From contig JARUPY010000190.1 of NCBI GenBank assembly GCA_029817715.1, positions 2,542,001-2,606,000 of the forward strand: 64,000 bases of DNA, given 5' to 3'. The translations under genes were made by a program, and so were the position numbers. This DNA is from Melastoma dodecandrum (Eukaryota > Streptophyta > Magnoliopsida > Myrtales > Melastomataceae). A model generated the notes under the pieces. That model saw only the letters and a list, made by a program, of their open reading frames with translations. It was not told the origin of the DNA and ran no database searches. Numbering within the stretch: position 1 is the first letter of the stretch; each line of letters starts with the position of its first letter. Shown here piece by piece: positions 22,635 to 33,544 of the stretch.

Positions 22635-24641
22635 ATGGGTTCAGTCAATCCTCCCCAGGGCCTCAATCTCAATCTAAACCTCGGCCTAGACCTAGAACTC
22701 GACCTCCTCCCCCCCTCCCACAACTCCACCACCTCCACCTCAGCTACCGCAACACCCGCCTTCCTCACCCCTAAGAGGGAACCCAAGCCCGAGCCCTTGG
22801 ACGAAGCCGACGCTTTTACTCCCTCCTTTACCGCCCCAGTCCCATTTTCTCCTCCTCCTCCTCCCGACCCCAGTGATGGGTCCCCTCGCGATGATCCCTC
22901 CGTCTTCTCCGAGTTCCACCGCGTCTCCGAGCTCTTCCGCACCGCTTTCTCCTCCCGACACCCCGAGACTACGGTTCTCGATCCTGATTCTGGAGCTATT
23001 GTCCCCGTTCCCCCAGACGACAGTGCCTCTCGGCCCCCTGCGGTGTCTCCGGGTTCCCTTGCGGATGCGCGGCAGTCCATGCGTCGGAAGACCACAATGG
23101 AGCTCGTTCGGGTCACTGAGCTCTCCATCGAGGACCATCGATATTTCCGAGATGCGGTAAGGAGACGGCGGAAGTCGTTTGCAGGGGTAAGGATCCTTTC
23201 TATGGCTCAGGACGGTAACCGCCGTTATGTCAGGGGTGATATGGTCGCGTGGTCAGCGATGAGCGCTCAGAAATTGTGCCTTCATCGGGAGAAGAGGATT
23301 GTTGGGGCGATCCCGGGGGTTAAAGTTGGGGATTTCTTCATGTACCGGGCAGAGATGATGGTTGTTGGGCTACACTGTCAGCCACAAGCTGGCATTGACT
23401 ACTTGCCCGCGTTTCAGAGCCCGAATGGTGAGCCCATAGCTACGAGTGTCGTCGTCTCGGGTGGCTATGAGGATGACGAGGATGCTGGGGATGTGATTAT
23501 ATACAGCGGCCATGGTGGTCAGGATAAGTTCAATAGGCAGTGTGCCAACCAGAAATTGGAAGGTGGGAATCTGGCCCTGGAACGGAGCATGCGTTATGGG
23601 ATTGAGGTCAGGGTAATCCGAGGGATTAAGCATGATAATAAGTTGGCGAATAAGGTGTATGTGTATGATGGTCTGTACAAGATTGTAGATTGTTGGTTCG
23701 ATGTCGGGAAGTCCGGCTTCGGCGTTTACAAATTTAAGCTTGTAAGAATGGAGGGGCAGCCAGAAATGGGTAGCGCGATTATGAGGCATGCAAAGAGTAT
23801 TAAGATCAGTCCTTTGTCGGTGAGGCCTGCGGGGATCCTGAGTCTTGACCTCTCGTTGGGAAAGGATAGTTTGCCGGTGCTTGTTTTCAATGATATTGAC
23901 AACGACAATGAGCCTTTGCGCTATGAATACCTTGTTAGTTCTGTCTTCCCTCCCTTTGTGATCCATTCTGTGGGGAATTCCGCAGGCTGTGAATGTGTTT
24001 CCAGTTGCGGGGCTGATTGTTTCTGCCTTAGGAGAAATGAAGGTGAAATGGTTTATGATCAAAATGGGATTCTCGTTAAGGGAAGGCCAATGATATTTGA
24101 GTGCGGGCCATTCTGTAAGTGCCCTCCCTTTTGCCACACCCGTGTCACTCAGAAGGGAATGAAACATAGGTTGGAGATTTTTAGGTCTAGAGAGGTTGGA
24201 TGGGGTGTGAGGTCATTGGATTTGATCCCTGCCGGTGCCTTTGTTTGTGAATATGCTGGTGTTGTGCTCACGAGAGATCAAGCACAAATATTTGCCGTCT
24301 CAGGAGATTCGTTAATATATCCAGGTAGATTTACTCCTAAGTGGGAGGAGTGGGGCGATATATCCGATGTGTTTCCAGACTATGTACGCCCCCCTCCGTC
24401 TTCCAATCCTCCTTTGGATTTTGCCATGGACGTGTCGAAGATGAGGAATGTTGCTTGTTACATCAGCCATAGCACTGTGCCAAACGTGATGGTTCAGAAT
24501 GTACTCCATGACCACAACAATCTATCCTTTCCTCACCTCATGTTATTTGCCATGGAGAATATTCCTCCCATGGGGATGATTAGCCTAGATTACGGAGTCT
24601 CGAATGAGAACACCGGGAAGCCTCTCCTGTTAACTGGGTAA
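22635..24641 (+). CDS. SUVH9: SUVH2/SUVH9-type SRA-SET protein, intronless
   Basis: SUVH2 and SUVH9 are nuclear proteins that bind methylated DNA through the SRA domain and recruit RNA polymerase V in RNA-directed DNA methylation. They lack methyltransferase activity. This single exon encodes 668 residues from ATG at 22635. Order: Pro/Ser-rich N-terminus (1-150), SRA/YDG at about 221-375 (GAIPGVKVGDFFMYRAEM, YDGLYKIVDCWFD), pre-SET cysteines at about 450-500 (CECVSSCGADCFC, CGPFCKCPPFC) and SET at about 508-655. The usual RFINHSCSPN motif is changed to CYISHSTVPN and there is no post-SET Cys cluster after LDYGV. Both are hallmarks of the SUVH2/9 branch. An unbroken intron-free frame also fits. 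Whether this is SUVH2 or SUVH9 cannot be settled here. Confidence 0.95.
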   Translation: MGSVNPPQGLNLNLNLGLDLELDLLPPSHNSTTSTSATATPAFLTPKREPKPEPLDEADAFTPSFTAPVPFSPPPPPDPSDGSPRDDPSVFSEFHRVSELFRTAFSSRHPETTVLDPDSGAIVPVPPDDSASRPPAVSPGSLADARQSMRRKTTMELVRVTELSIEDHRYFRDAVRRRRKSFAGVRILSMAQDGNRRYVRGDMVAWSAMSAQKLCLHREKRIVGAIPGVKVGDFFMYRAEMMVVGLHCQPQAGIDYLPAFQSPNGEPIATSVVVSGGYEDDEDAGDVIIYSGHGGQDKFNRQCANQKLEGGNLALERSMRYGIEVRVIRGIKHDNKLANKVYVYDGLYKIVDCWFDVGKSGFGVYKFKLVRMEGQPEMGSAIMRHAKSIKISPLSVRPAGILSLDLSLGKDSLPVLVFNDIDNDNEPLRYEYLVSSVFPPFVIHSVGNSAGCECVSSCGADCFCLRRNEGEMVYDQNGILVKGRPMIFECGPFCKCPPFCHTRVTQKGMKHRLEIFRSREVGWGVRSLDLIPAGAFVCEYAGVVLTRDQAQIFAVSGDSLIYPGRFTPKWEEWGDISDVFPDYVRPPPSSNPPLDFAMDVSKMRNVACYISHSTVPNVMVQNVLHDHNNLSFPHLMLFAMENIPPMGMISLDYGVSNENTGKPLLLTG

Positions 24642-26375
24642 CTTGTACAATGGCATGGGATTATTTCCCATTTGTCAGAGTTTTTTAATATCCAGTTCAG
24701 TCGGTATGCGGGTTCTGCTCTTCGGAGGTAATATCCGTTTTTTGGTTTTTTTTAATTTATGTTTTTGATATTTTCTGAAGGTCTTCATTGTTGAATGCCA
24801 TTTTCCAGTTAATGTTGGATGATGTAGCCCAATTGTTAGGTACATGCCATCTTGGCAGTCCTGGTTCATTGAAACACCTGTGATAGATCCTTGCTTGGGT
24901 ATAAACATAATTCGTAAACACGAAGTCTTTACTACGAGCACCTGCAATCCAATCTTTGCCTTAATATCTATATCTCTGTCTAATGACCATTTTCACCTCC
25001 ATATCGTTTTGAGGGCTCTACTAATAAATTGACTTTGCCATTTGCATCATTGTCAGCATATCTCCTCATGGGAAAAGTAACCTATTGTACACTGAATTTG
25101 TCAATGTTCCCATGGGCACCTGATAAACTCCGAATGGGAACCTTTGTGTGGTTGATCGTAGTTTTAGGCATTAAAAACATGTTGCATAGGCTTCTCAGAA
25201 TCAAAAAAATCCAATTTCATATCTTATAAGCCTCCTGCTGCTGCCCTGTCAACTTTGCTTGAAGTGATCTCCTGTTGATTAACTGCTTGGTTCGCACTCT
25301 GCATTTCCTAAAGCACTTTTCTTTTGTTTTCCTAAATCTCTCCTGAGCATGCTTCGTAAATTTACAACATGGCACATGTTGTCATGAACCAGAGCTTCGG
25401 GTGATATGCGCCTTCGTAAATAAGCTTTTGTTGTCATTACATAACAGGATATGCAATATCAGAACATCTTCATAAAAATGTCAAGTTTGTGTAGTTGCTA
25501 CAACATATCATTTTTTAAGTTTGGCTGACTCTATGGAAGTGATTGATTGTTATCAACGTGGTGAAATGCGGTCTTGATCTGTCATGTTTCTGGCGTAGGA
25601 CTTCTGCATCTGTTGGATTGATCTGCATGCATGCTTTTCCTATGTACCCAGTTGGCAACTCCCTCCACATTTGTGTGTCATTCACCCTTGTGTCATTTTC
25701 ATTTCATGCATTCTGGGTTTGCAGGAACTCAAGGCGGTTCCTCTCTCGAGCTCCCCCCCAAAAAAAAAACAAAACCAAGAAACTTATCAATGGTTGTCAG
25801 ACAGAAAGCCAGCGGATCCAGAAGATCAACCCATCGTTTCTTTGTGGAGATAACATATCTATCTCCTTGGTCTAGTACTACTTCAACCCCTCCCAAATAT
25901 TTTTTGTTGCCTAGAAGGGGGTGTGGTGTGATCATGGCTGGTTGGATGCTAACATCCACGCAGCTGGTTTGTTCGGACACAAAACAGTGATCTCCTAACA
26001 TGTTGTATCCCAGGAAACACTTCCCTTTTCTCTTCTTCTTCAATGATATTTATCTTCTGTGCAATTGTTGATGGGAATGTAATGTAAAAACCAGCTTTGC
26101 TTTCAACACTTGTGTTTCCTTTTATTTGCCATTAGATTCAGAACAAGCCACTATTATAACTAGGTTAACACTTTCTTACTGAAACACAGATTGTGACGAA
26201 CATTTTAGGACAGGGAGATATGAAAGGAACAGCCAAAGAGGTGCGAGATGAGATTGATTCACAAAGCCAGACCTCAAATCCCATTCTGCCAAGATTAAAC
26301 ACAGAACACTGTAGGAAACAAGAAGTAAAAAAGAAAGACCATAACACTACTTAATATCATCTTCATCCCTGTTTC
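24642..26375. other. Convergent spacer between SUVH and PM19-like genes
   Basis: Holds the 3'UTRs of two genes pointing toward each other. Open frames of up to about 120 codons have no recognisable features. I see no RNA gene or mobile element. Confidence 0.5.
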
Positions 26376-27103
26376 CTATATGACGGTGGTGCCGGTCGTT
26401 GTCCCCCCTCCTTTGGGCACAGGCTCACCGCTTGGTCCATACGGCACGTCTCTGTATCCCGGCCCATAGGTCCTGTCGTACATCCCTGCATGGAGCTGGA
26501 GGACGTAGAGGAGCTGAGTGAAGGTCAGGATTATGACGAAGGCCTCGAGCACCCTCAGCCTCCACCCTCTCCACCCTCCCACGTTGATCTCCTTGCATGC
26601 CAACCTGGTTTTAACCAAACAGTTCAGTTTTATTTGCGGTGTGTTACAGTTACAAAGGCATGCGAAGGTGCCGAGTTTCTCGGGAAGTTGTTACCCAAAG
26701 GCGAGCACGGTGACAGCCCATGCAATAAGAGCAGAAGACGCGGCAGCAGCCAGGCTGTCACTCCTCCAAGCCCGGATATGAGTTCCCCCAGCGAGCTTCG
26801 AGACTATGCCGATAACCCCGGCTAGCAACGCAAATACTAGGAAGAACATGGTGGCACCGTTGCCTCCGAAACCTGCTCGGGCACCGACCGACCGAAAACA
26901 ACTTCCCCCGCATGAGCAACACGACATCATAATACCACCACCATGGCAACAAACCCAAGACGGGCACAGATCTTACTGGGGTGATGAGTCTGGCCATTGA
27001 TATAGCGGTTGAGGCACCAGCTAGCGAAACCTACAACGATGAAGTACATGACCAGGTTGAGAAACAGCAGAGGACCCGCCACGTTCCTTCCGAAAGTCGC
27101 CAT
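26376..27103 (-). CDS. PM19L: AWPM-19/PM19-like plasma membrane protein
   Basis: AWPM-19 family members are small four-helix plasma membrane proteins, strongly ABA-, drought- and seed-associated. A rice member has been reported to move ABA. Three exons on the minus strand, 27103-26977, 26872-26695 and 26604-26376, encode 177 residues. The start MATFGRNVAGPLLFLNLV is family-typical. It is followed by GFASWCLNRYINGQT, FGGNGATMFFLVFALLAG, HIRAWRSDSLAAAASSAL and CKEINVGGWRGWRLRVLEAF. Four hydrophobic stretches are visible. The C-terminal tail is Gly/Thr-rich. Length and exon phases (1 and 2) fit the family. A TATA-like motif and ABRE-type ACGT motifs lie upstream, which agrees with ABA control. 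Confidence 0.93.
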
Positions 27104-27263
27104 TTTCGGAACTCCTCCTCTCTTTCACACAGTGTCCTCTTCCCTTAAACAAAAACAGGCAGCTCTTTCCACCGCTCTTGCCTCCCCCTCCCCCTCCTAA
27201 CAACCTCTTTGAGATTCCGGGATGCTTTCCTCGAACGGCGGTGATGATCACAGTGGGAACGGG

Positions 27264-27271
27264 TTTATAAG
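27264..27271 (-). promoter_or_regulatory. TATA-like box of PM19-like gene
   Basis: On the minus strand the sequence reads CTTATAAAC, about 160 bases upstream of the start codon at 27103. Position fits a core promoter, but transcription start is unknown. Confidence 0.4.
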
Positions 27272-27384
27272 ATGAGGCGAAACCGCAAGGTTTGCGAGCG
27301 AAAGGGTGAGGGAGATAAACACAGAGGCTCCGGTGGAGTGGAGGGAAAACAAACACACGTCGGGAGAGGAGGTCTAGTTTCATT

Positions 27385-27393
27385 ACACGTGTC
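27385..27393 (-). promoter_or_regulatory. ABRE/G-box-like element (GACACGTGT)
   Basis: ACACGTGTC contains the CACGTG core recognised by bZIP factors of the ABF/AREB group. It lies about 280 bases upstream of the PM19-like start codon. A second ACGT-containing motif, ACACACGTCGG, is nearby at about 27353-27363. Confidence 0.5.
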
Positions 27394-27597
27394 TGGGCAC
27401 TTGTCCGAAGGGGGACAGCAAGAGTTTTTTGAACAAGAAGAAGAACTATAACCAGGATTTTTGCACATTTAATTTTATAAACAATTTGAACTCATAGGAA
27501 AGAGTCGCTGGCGGGAGAATGGCTACGGCGACTCCTCCCCTTTGGCGTGGCGTTCTTCTGCATCTGCTGCTGCCGCTGCCGCCTCGTACTTAGAACA

Positions 27598-27701
27598 TTC
27601 TCACATCCCCAGATTTCGCTGTTTTGCGTGACACGCGCGAGGTCCCTTGCCGAGATTACGTGGAGCTCCAGGATCTGGAACGGACTGAGGATCGCTGACA
27701 T
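27598..27701 (-). pseudogene. C2-domain protein fragment
   Basis: On the minus strand a short frame starts MSAILSPFQILELHVISARD, which resembles the first strand of plant C2-domain (SRC2-like) proteins. After about 30 residues the similarity is lost (TQNSEIWGCENV) and nothing C2-like follows. I read it as a truncated gene piece. The match is short. Confidence 0.35.
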
Positions 27702-28260
27702 CCTTTCTTTCGCGCGGCCGGCGCCACAGTCGGCTCCGGTTCAATCCTTGTCCTCCGAGGGACGCATGAAAAAATATGCCAGGCAGATATTTCTGACGAA
27801 GAAGATTGCCGTGTGCGGCTATTACACATATAAATTCAGTCCAGATGCATGGAGGAGAGCTCGAAAGGGCTGTTCGAGGACGACAAGGAAGGGCAGGGGG
27901 CCTCCGTCTCTGTTTCGGCTGCCACAACAAACTTCGACTCCATGACTTCCTAAACTTTAGGTGAGCTTCCCTTGACCAAAACATGACTCAATCTCTGTTT
28001 CGGCTACTGCAGGCTTATAATGCCATTGCTGGAACTTAATGCTGGCATTTTGTTTAGGTAAATATGGTTTCGGGGGGATCCGAAACGTCGTCGTAGGCTC
28101 GAAATCCTCTCGAGTTTCTCGTCCACTGGTTCCGGCTGCTCGTCCTTTATATGAAATGCATCATCATAAGCTCTTATCCGGGTCGAATGGTCCTGTCATT
28201 GATTTTAAGCATCGTTTTAACCCCCACCGAGAAGAATAGAAACATGAATCATATGTTTAG
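27702..28260. other. Spacer without supported genes
   Basis: Several overlapping open frames of up to 130 codons exist on both strands but have no recognisable features. Confidence 0.4.
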
Positions 28261-28722
28261 ACGAAATTAAGGTTAGTTCCGGAAAAGTTCGTGAAATACG
28301 ATTCTAGTTTTCAAAATTCCCGCAATATAACTAAAGGGATGTGTTTTGAAAATGTGCACTTCAATTTACAAAGAGGGTCGATTTTGAAAACTTGTTCTAA
28401 AGGGAACACATTGGGACGCATTTTCAAAACGCGTTCCCATTACTTATAAAACTTACCGACTTTGAATGGTATATTTTGAAAATGCGTCTTTTTATACTTA
28501 AATTAGGGGAGCATTGGAACGACGCATTTTGAAAACACGCCCTCCACGTATTCTACATTAAGACGTATTTTTAAAACCCTACCTCTACATATTTTACGTT
28601 AGGGCGCGTTTTCAAAATTCACCATGAATTTCATGTTTTCTATATTCCGGGTATATTGAAAATGGAAACAATATTTCACAATTTTTTTTATGAAATAACC
28701 GTATTTTCTTACGAACCTAATA
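28261..28722. repeat. Foldback element with repeated TTTTGAAAA palindromes
   Basis: Ends are loosely inverted: left GAAATTAAGGTTAGTTCCGG, right arm reversed GGTTCGTAAGAAAATACGG. The interior holds at least eight units built around G(T)TTTCAAAAC or TTTTGAAAA with CG-containing flanks, for example ACGCATTTTCAAAACGCGT. It resembles the blocks at 18905 and 21709. Confidence 0.55.
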
Positions 28723-29013
28723 TATCGTACCATATAAAACTGAAGCAAAACCTCACAAGCCACATGAAAAAAAAATTACAAATAGTTATGCGTAGAGTCG
28801 TGTAGTGTTTTGCTTTCGGCATATGATATCGTGACCGTAACACAGGCCCATCGATCGGAAGTCGTTTTTAGTCGAGCAAAGCTTTAGGGAGAGTAATCCG
28901 ACGGGAAAGGCCGTGATCGCTGTCTAAGGCGGTCGATCGTCTGTCAAGGGATGGGCGCAAAAGGATATGATCAGAACTAGTCCAAGCAAACTGTTCCTTA
29001 GTCCACACGGCAT

Positions 29014-29042
29014 AGAAGAAGAAGAAGACGACGACGACGACG
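29014..29042 (+). repeat. GAA then GAC microsatellite
   Basis: Compound trinucleotide repeat, about five GAA units followed by about five GAC units. Confidence 0.85.
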
Positions 29043-29250
29043 GTAACGATTACGACATCCCCATGACAACAGATCCATCGAACGGACTTTCATCTTAACA
29101 ACCAACGGATACCAACCTCAACCCGGTTTTGACAAGTTCATCCCAATCCCCATCGTAAACAAGTCCAAAATGTCGGGGGTGGTGAAGCTGAACGAATCTC
29201 TTGGCATTTCATCGTCATGTCTTTTAAGGTTGCATTTACATTAATATTTG

Positions 29251-29363
29251 CTCGTACTCTTCACGTGGAAACGAGAGAACATCGATATGCTGCTAATCAA
29301 CCCTTTTTTTTCCTTTCCCTTCAATCAAGCCTTCATATCGATGTTCTCTCGTACTCTTCACGT
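29251..29363. repeat. Inverted repeat combined with direct repeat
   Basis: ACGAGAGAACATCGATATG at 29271-29289 is perfectly inverted at 29334-29352, leaving a 44-base loop. A 16-base direct repeat CTCGTACTCTTCACGT occurs at 29251-29266 and 29348-29363, overlapping the right arm by five bases. Confidence 0.85.
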
Positions 29364-29994
29364 CTAAAAGCTGGTCTCCACACGAAAGGCATATATATAT
29401 AGGGAGACTTTGAGTCAGTCCACCCTAAATCAACTTCCTATTGAATTACAGGATGCCTAATCTTTCGTTTAAAACATTAGTTTGTGTGGGGAAACAAACA
29501 GTGAAGTCAATCTGGTTTGTCTCTTTGTTCGCATTATTGGAAAACAACGAGAGCCCGAGTTCCGACAACTTACGAGCGTGACATCCGCGTCCTATGGTGA
29601 GATTAATGATTGCGCATTTCCTTCGGTCTATTACATGAAAGGGAATGGTAATAGAAATGTCGTTATAGAAACTTCGTTTCCGGAGCCGAACTGGGATGAC
29701 ATTTTTTGGCCTCTTGCCATATTTTAAGGATTTCGCGTACATATATATTTAAACCGTTAGGTGAGACTCGATTTATATTATATCGTTGAATAATAGTGAC
29801 ACGCGACTGTGGAATTCCCTAACACTTAGAATTTAATTCTACGTGCATGGAAGCACGGGGAGTGTGAGGTTGACGACAACGGGGTGATTAATAGTAAGTC
29901 TTGCATATTTAGATTCATTGGTATTCAATTATTTATTACAAGCTACGCGCTTTCATTAAGGGAGACATCGAAATTGGAAGTCTAGAAAATTTTC

Positions 29995-30002
29995 TATATA
30001 AG
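29995..30002 (+). promoter_or_regulatory. TATA box of VPE copy 1
   Basis: TATATAAG lies 82 bases upstream of the start codon, a normal distance for a plant core promoter with a short leader. Confidence 0.6.
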
Positions 30003-30083
30003 CAGGCCAAGGCCCTCCTTCGTCTGCATAACCAAAGGAAGCAGAGCAAGGAGTCGGCCTTCCTTTCTCGTCGTCGCAAAAGC

Positions 30084-31984
30084 ATGGCCATGACCGTGCT
30101 CCCTTTCCTTCTCCTCTTCCTCCTCACGGTAACGATGATGGCGATGGCTGATTCTGCCACAAATGGGGTGAAATGGGCCGTCCTGGTGGCGGGATCGTCC
30201 GGTTACGAGAATTTCCGGCATCAGGTAAGTGTTCACGTGTTCCGGTGGCCATCGTCTCTCCTTTTTGTGGTTAAGCTGACAGGAGATTATGAATGTGCGA
30301 TCCGGTTTTTGGTTTTTCTTTCTCGGCAGGCCGACGTTTGTCATGCGTACCAGATACTTAGGCGCAATGGGATGAGTGACGAGAACATCATCGTGTTCAT
30401 GTACGACGACATAGCGGACAGCCCCAGTAACCCAACCCCTGGGGTCATCATCAACCAGCCGGGAGGTGGCGACGTTTACGCCGGAGTTCCCAAGGTAGAA
30501 TGAAACTGTTAATAACATTTCAAACTATTTGGTTTTGCTATTTTATCTGAATTTGAGTTTCCGTGATTTCGGCCTGTCAGGACTATACCGGAGATTCTGC
30601 TACGCCTGCAAATTTTTATGCGGTTTTGCAAGGGGATACGATGGCCGTTAGTGGCAAGGTCCTAGGAAGCGGTCCAGATGACAATGTTTTCATATACTAT
30701 GCTGACCACGGCAGTCCGGGTCTCGTCAGTACGTATACAAACTGACCAACTGTTACAAGATCAAAACAAAAAAAAAATTGGTGTGTTCTGTAGCACGATC
30801 CATTGATGAACTCTGTTATTTTATCAGCGATGCCGGTCGGCGGAAACGTGTATGCACAGGATTTCATAGACGTGTTGAAGAAGATGCAAGAAAAGCAGAG
30901 CTACAAGAACATGGTGATCTACTTTGAGGCTTGTGAGGCTGGGAGCATGTTCGACGGATTGCTCTCTAGCGACATGAACATATATGTGACCACAGCCTCA
31001 AACCCTGAAGAGAGCAGTTATGGGTACTACTGCCCCGGAAGCTATGACCACCCCGACGTGCAAAAGTACGGCACGTGCCTCGGCGACCTGTACAGCATAT
31101 CATGGATGGAGGACTGGTAATGAGTTTACACATCCACATAAAAATGACTTCAAACCTAGCATTCAAACCTAACGGTGTCCTTTTGAGGGGCAGCGACGCT
31201 AAGGACCTGAGCAGAGTAACACTGCAGCAACAGTATGATGTGGTGAAGAAGAGGACAACCTTGTCCCATGTCATGCAATATGGTTACTCTGGCATGTCTT
31301 CGGATTTCCTGTCGACTTACATGGGTGATAATCCCCAAAGTGTCTCTTCCCAGATCGAGTCGACCCAAGCAACGACTTCCTCCCTGCCCACAACTTCCAG
31401 GTCGGCCGTCAGCCAGAGAGACACTGACTTGATCTATTACCAACACAAGGTAATATCAGGGCCGGCCAAAAGAAATCGGATTGATTTTGGGCACTAATTC
31501 GGATAGAGTGGAGTTACTTACTCCTGTATTTGTAGGTCAAGAAAGCCCCGACCGGGTCTACGGAGAGCGCCCTCGCACAAGAGAGATTGAACACCGAGAT
31601 CTCCAAGAGGCAGAAAGAAGATACCAACATCAACCTCATCGTGAAGCTCTTGATGGGCAAAGCGAAGAGCTCATCGGTTTTCAACACCGTCAGGCCCGCC
31701 GGAAAGGCTCTCGTCGACGATTGGGATTGCTTCAAGTCCCTAGTCAGTGTCTCTCAGAGCACGGAAGCACGCGTCGTTTCCATATCATTCGTCGTCATTA
31801 ACACGAGTTTTTCTGACGCATTTCATGTTTCCTATGTCAGGTAAGTTCGTACGAGCAGAGGTGCGGACGGCTTTCTACGTACGGGATGAAGTACACTGGG
31901 GTGATGGCAAACCTATGCAACGCCGGGGTGAAGAAGAAGAAGTTCGACGAGGCAGCCCTACAAGCTTGTTCAGTCCGTCACTAG
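30084..31984 (+). CDS. VPE: Vacuolar processing enzyme (legumain), copy 1
   Basis: A vacuolar C13 cysteine protease that cuts after Asn/Asp and matures vacuolar proteins. Exons 30084-30224, 30330-30494, 30581-30728, 30828-31116, 31194-31449, 31536-31742 and 31841-31984 give 449 residues. A hydrophobic signal peptide (1-22) is followed almost at once by the core [13 protein letters not shown], so the N-terminal propeptide is nearly absent. Visible sites: [12 protein letters not shown] with the S1 Arg, catalytic His145 in YADHGSPG, catalytic Cys187 in EACEAGS, and LGDLYS with the S1 Asp. The C-terminal prodomain ends CSVRH. Exon 3 is three codons shorter than in copies 2 and 3 (SGK instead of SGGSGK). 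Exon 7 begins GTAAGT directly after its acceptor. Expected activity: protease. Expression is unknown. Confidence 0.92.
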
Positions 31985-32440
31985 GAAACGGCTACAGTTG
32001 TGCAACTACACCGTAGGACCACATATCGTGGAAGATGATTAAGGTTGTTTAAGATAAACACTATTGAGATGCATGAAACCAGCTAAGTTTACGGATCCAT
32101 TCCACCAATCCCAGGTCTATCCTATTGTTTTAAGGATGTTCGTGTTTGGAACGTTATTCAAGCGTGGAACAGCCCTTCGTCTCGAAATCAAATATGGTCC
32201 CGACATTACTGATATCATTAAATGGCCCTTCCGTTTTGTCTCCTAGTTTCACTTGATGTTATTGGCGATGTTGATATCGCCAGCTATTCACATGTCACTC
32301 CGGTTCGAAAAGTCGCCGTCGGGATTATCAACGGGGCCAAGGCTTATGTGACGTTCTTTTCCATCATGATCAACGCGTATTTAGAGCGGGTACGAAATCG
32401 CGTATTTCTCTCATGAAACATAAATATGATGCTTAGGGGT
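31985..32440. other. VPE copy 1 3' flank
   Basis: No gene is supported. This is 3'UTR and spacer before a Copia fragment. Confidence 0.45.
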
Positions 32441-33544
32441 TAATTAAGCAGTTTTATGCTTTTGTTCAAACTCAGTTTAATTTGAAGGTTAAAATTATCA
32501 GAAGTGATAATGATGGAGAGTTTCACTTGCCAGAATTCTATCATTCAAATGGTATAGTACATCAAAAGACCTGCGTTGAGACCCCCCAACAGAATGGGGT
32601 GACTGAGAGAAAGCACCGGCATCTGTTATAGGTTACAGGGGCTCTGCTTTTTCAATCTCAGTTGCCCTTTCACTTCTGGGGATATGCCCTCCTTGCAGCT
32701 ACATGCATAATCAATAGGTTGCCAACTAAATTTCTACCTAACAACAGTTTACCATTTGAAGCTCTCTATCACAAACCACCAAACTATCATGTTTTCAAAG
32801 TGTTTGGGTCTCCGTGTTATGCAAGCACTCTTGACCATAACAGAAAGAAGTTAGATGCAAGGGCTATTAAATATGTCTTCTTGGGTTATCCACATGCAGT
32901 GAAAGTTTATTTTGTTTATGATTTAAACTTGCATAAAAGTGTTTATTTCCAGAGATGTGATATTCTTTGAATCCATATTTCCATTTGCATCAATGTCACA
33001 GTCTTCTTTTGTTCCTCATCCAGATATTTCTTTGCCAGTTCCTCCTTCAATATAATCACATGTTGAATCTTATGGTCCATCGTCTCCTTCTGATTTAGAT
33101 GATACTTCTATTTCTACTTCTTCTTCTTCTCCTGCTATTTCTGTTGTATCTCCCATGATAGTTGATTCTGTTATATCATTGAGAAGAAGCACAAGACCTC
33201 GACAAGCACCAAGTTATCTTCAGAACTATCATCGTAGTATTTTCTTTGCCTCAGCTGCTTTAGTCATCCTCAAGTCACGGGTCAGTTCAGTTACTTCTTC
33301 TTCAGCTATGTCTCAGCATTCCTCAACTCTCTATCCCATTGACCCTTATATTGCTTACACTAGATTGTCTAAACCTTATCACACCTTTCTCTTGTCCTTG
33401 GAGAGCAATTATGAACCACAATCCTATAAGCAGGCTAAGGGCATTCCTCACTGGGAGAGAGCTATGACAGATGAACTTGCAGCCTTGGAGGCTAACCATA
33501 CTTGGGACATAGTGCCATTGCCAAGCAATAAACATCTTGTTGGG
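32441..33544 (+). mobile_element. Ty1/Copia polyprotein fragment (integrase to RT start)
   Basis: A decayed frame begins with integrase motifs (KIIRSDNDGEF, TPQQNGVTERKHRHLL) and continues with FHFWGYALLAATCIINRLPT, FEALYHKPPNY, VFKVFGSPCYAS and KYVFLGYP. Stops interrupt it at about 32628 and 32967. After a Ser/Thr-rich linker it reaches the RT start (MTDELAALEANHTWDIV, PLPSNKHLVGC). It ends abruptly at 33544, where TGTAATACCCC begins. No gag, protease or complete RT is present, so it is dead. Confidence 0.88.

Larger units (their letters stand above)
28723..29994. other. Upstream spacer of VPE copy 1
   Basis: No gene is supported. It contains a GAA/GAC microsatellite at 29014-29042, a hairpin with overlapping direct repeats at 29251-29363, and the promoter of the VPE gene. 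Confidence 0.5.

Noticed and set aside
22740..23138. Minus-strand frames of 130-195 codons opposite the SUVH N-terminus
   Set aside because: They are shadows of the GC-rich, Pro/Ser-coding + strand frame. The + strand product is clearly SUVH.
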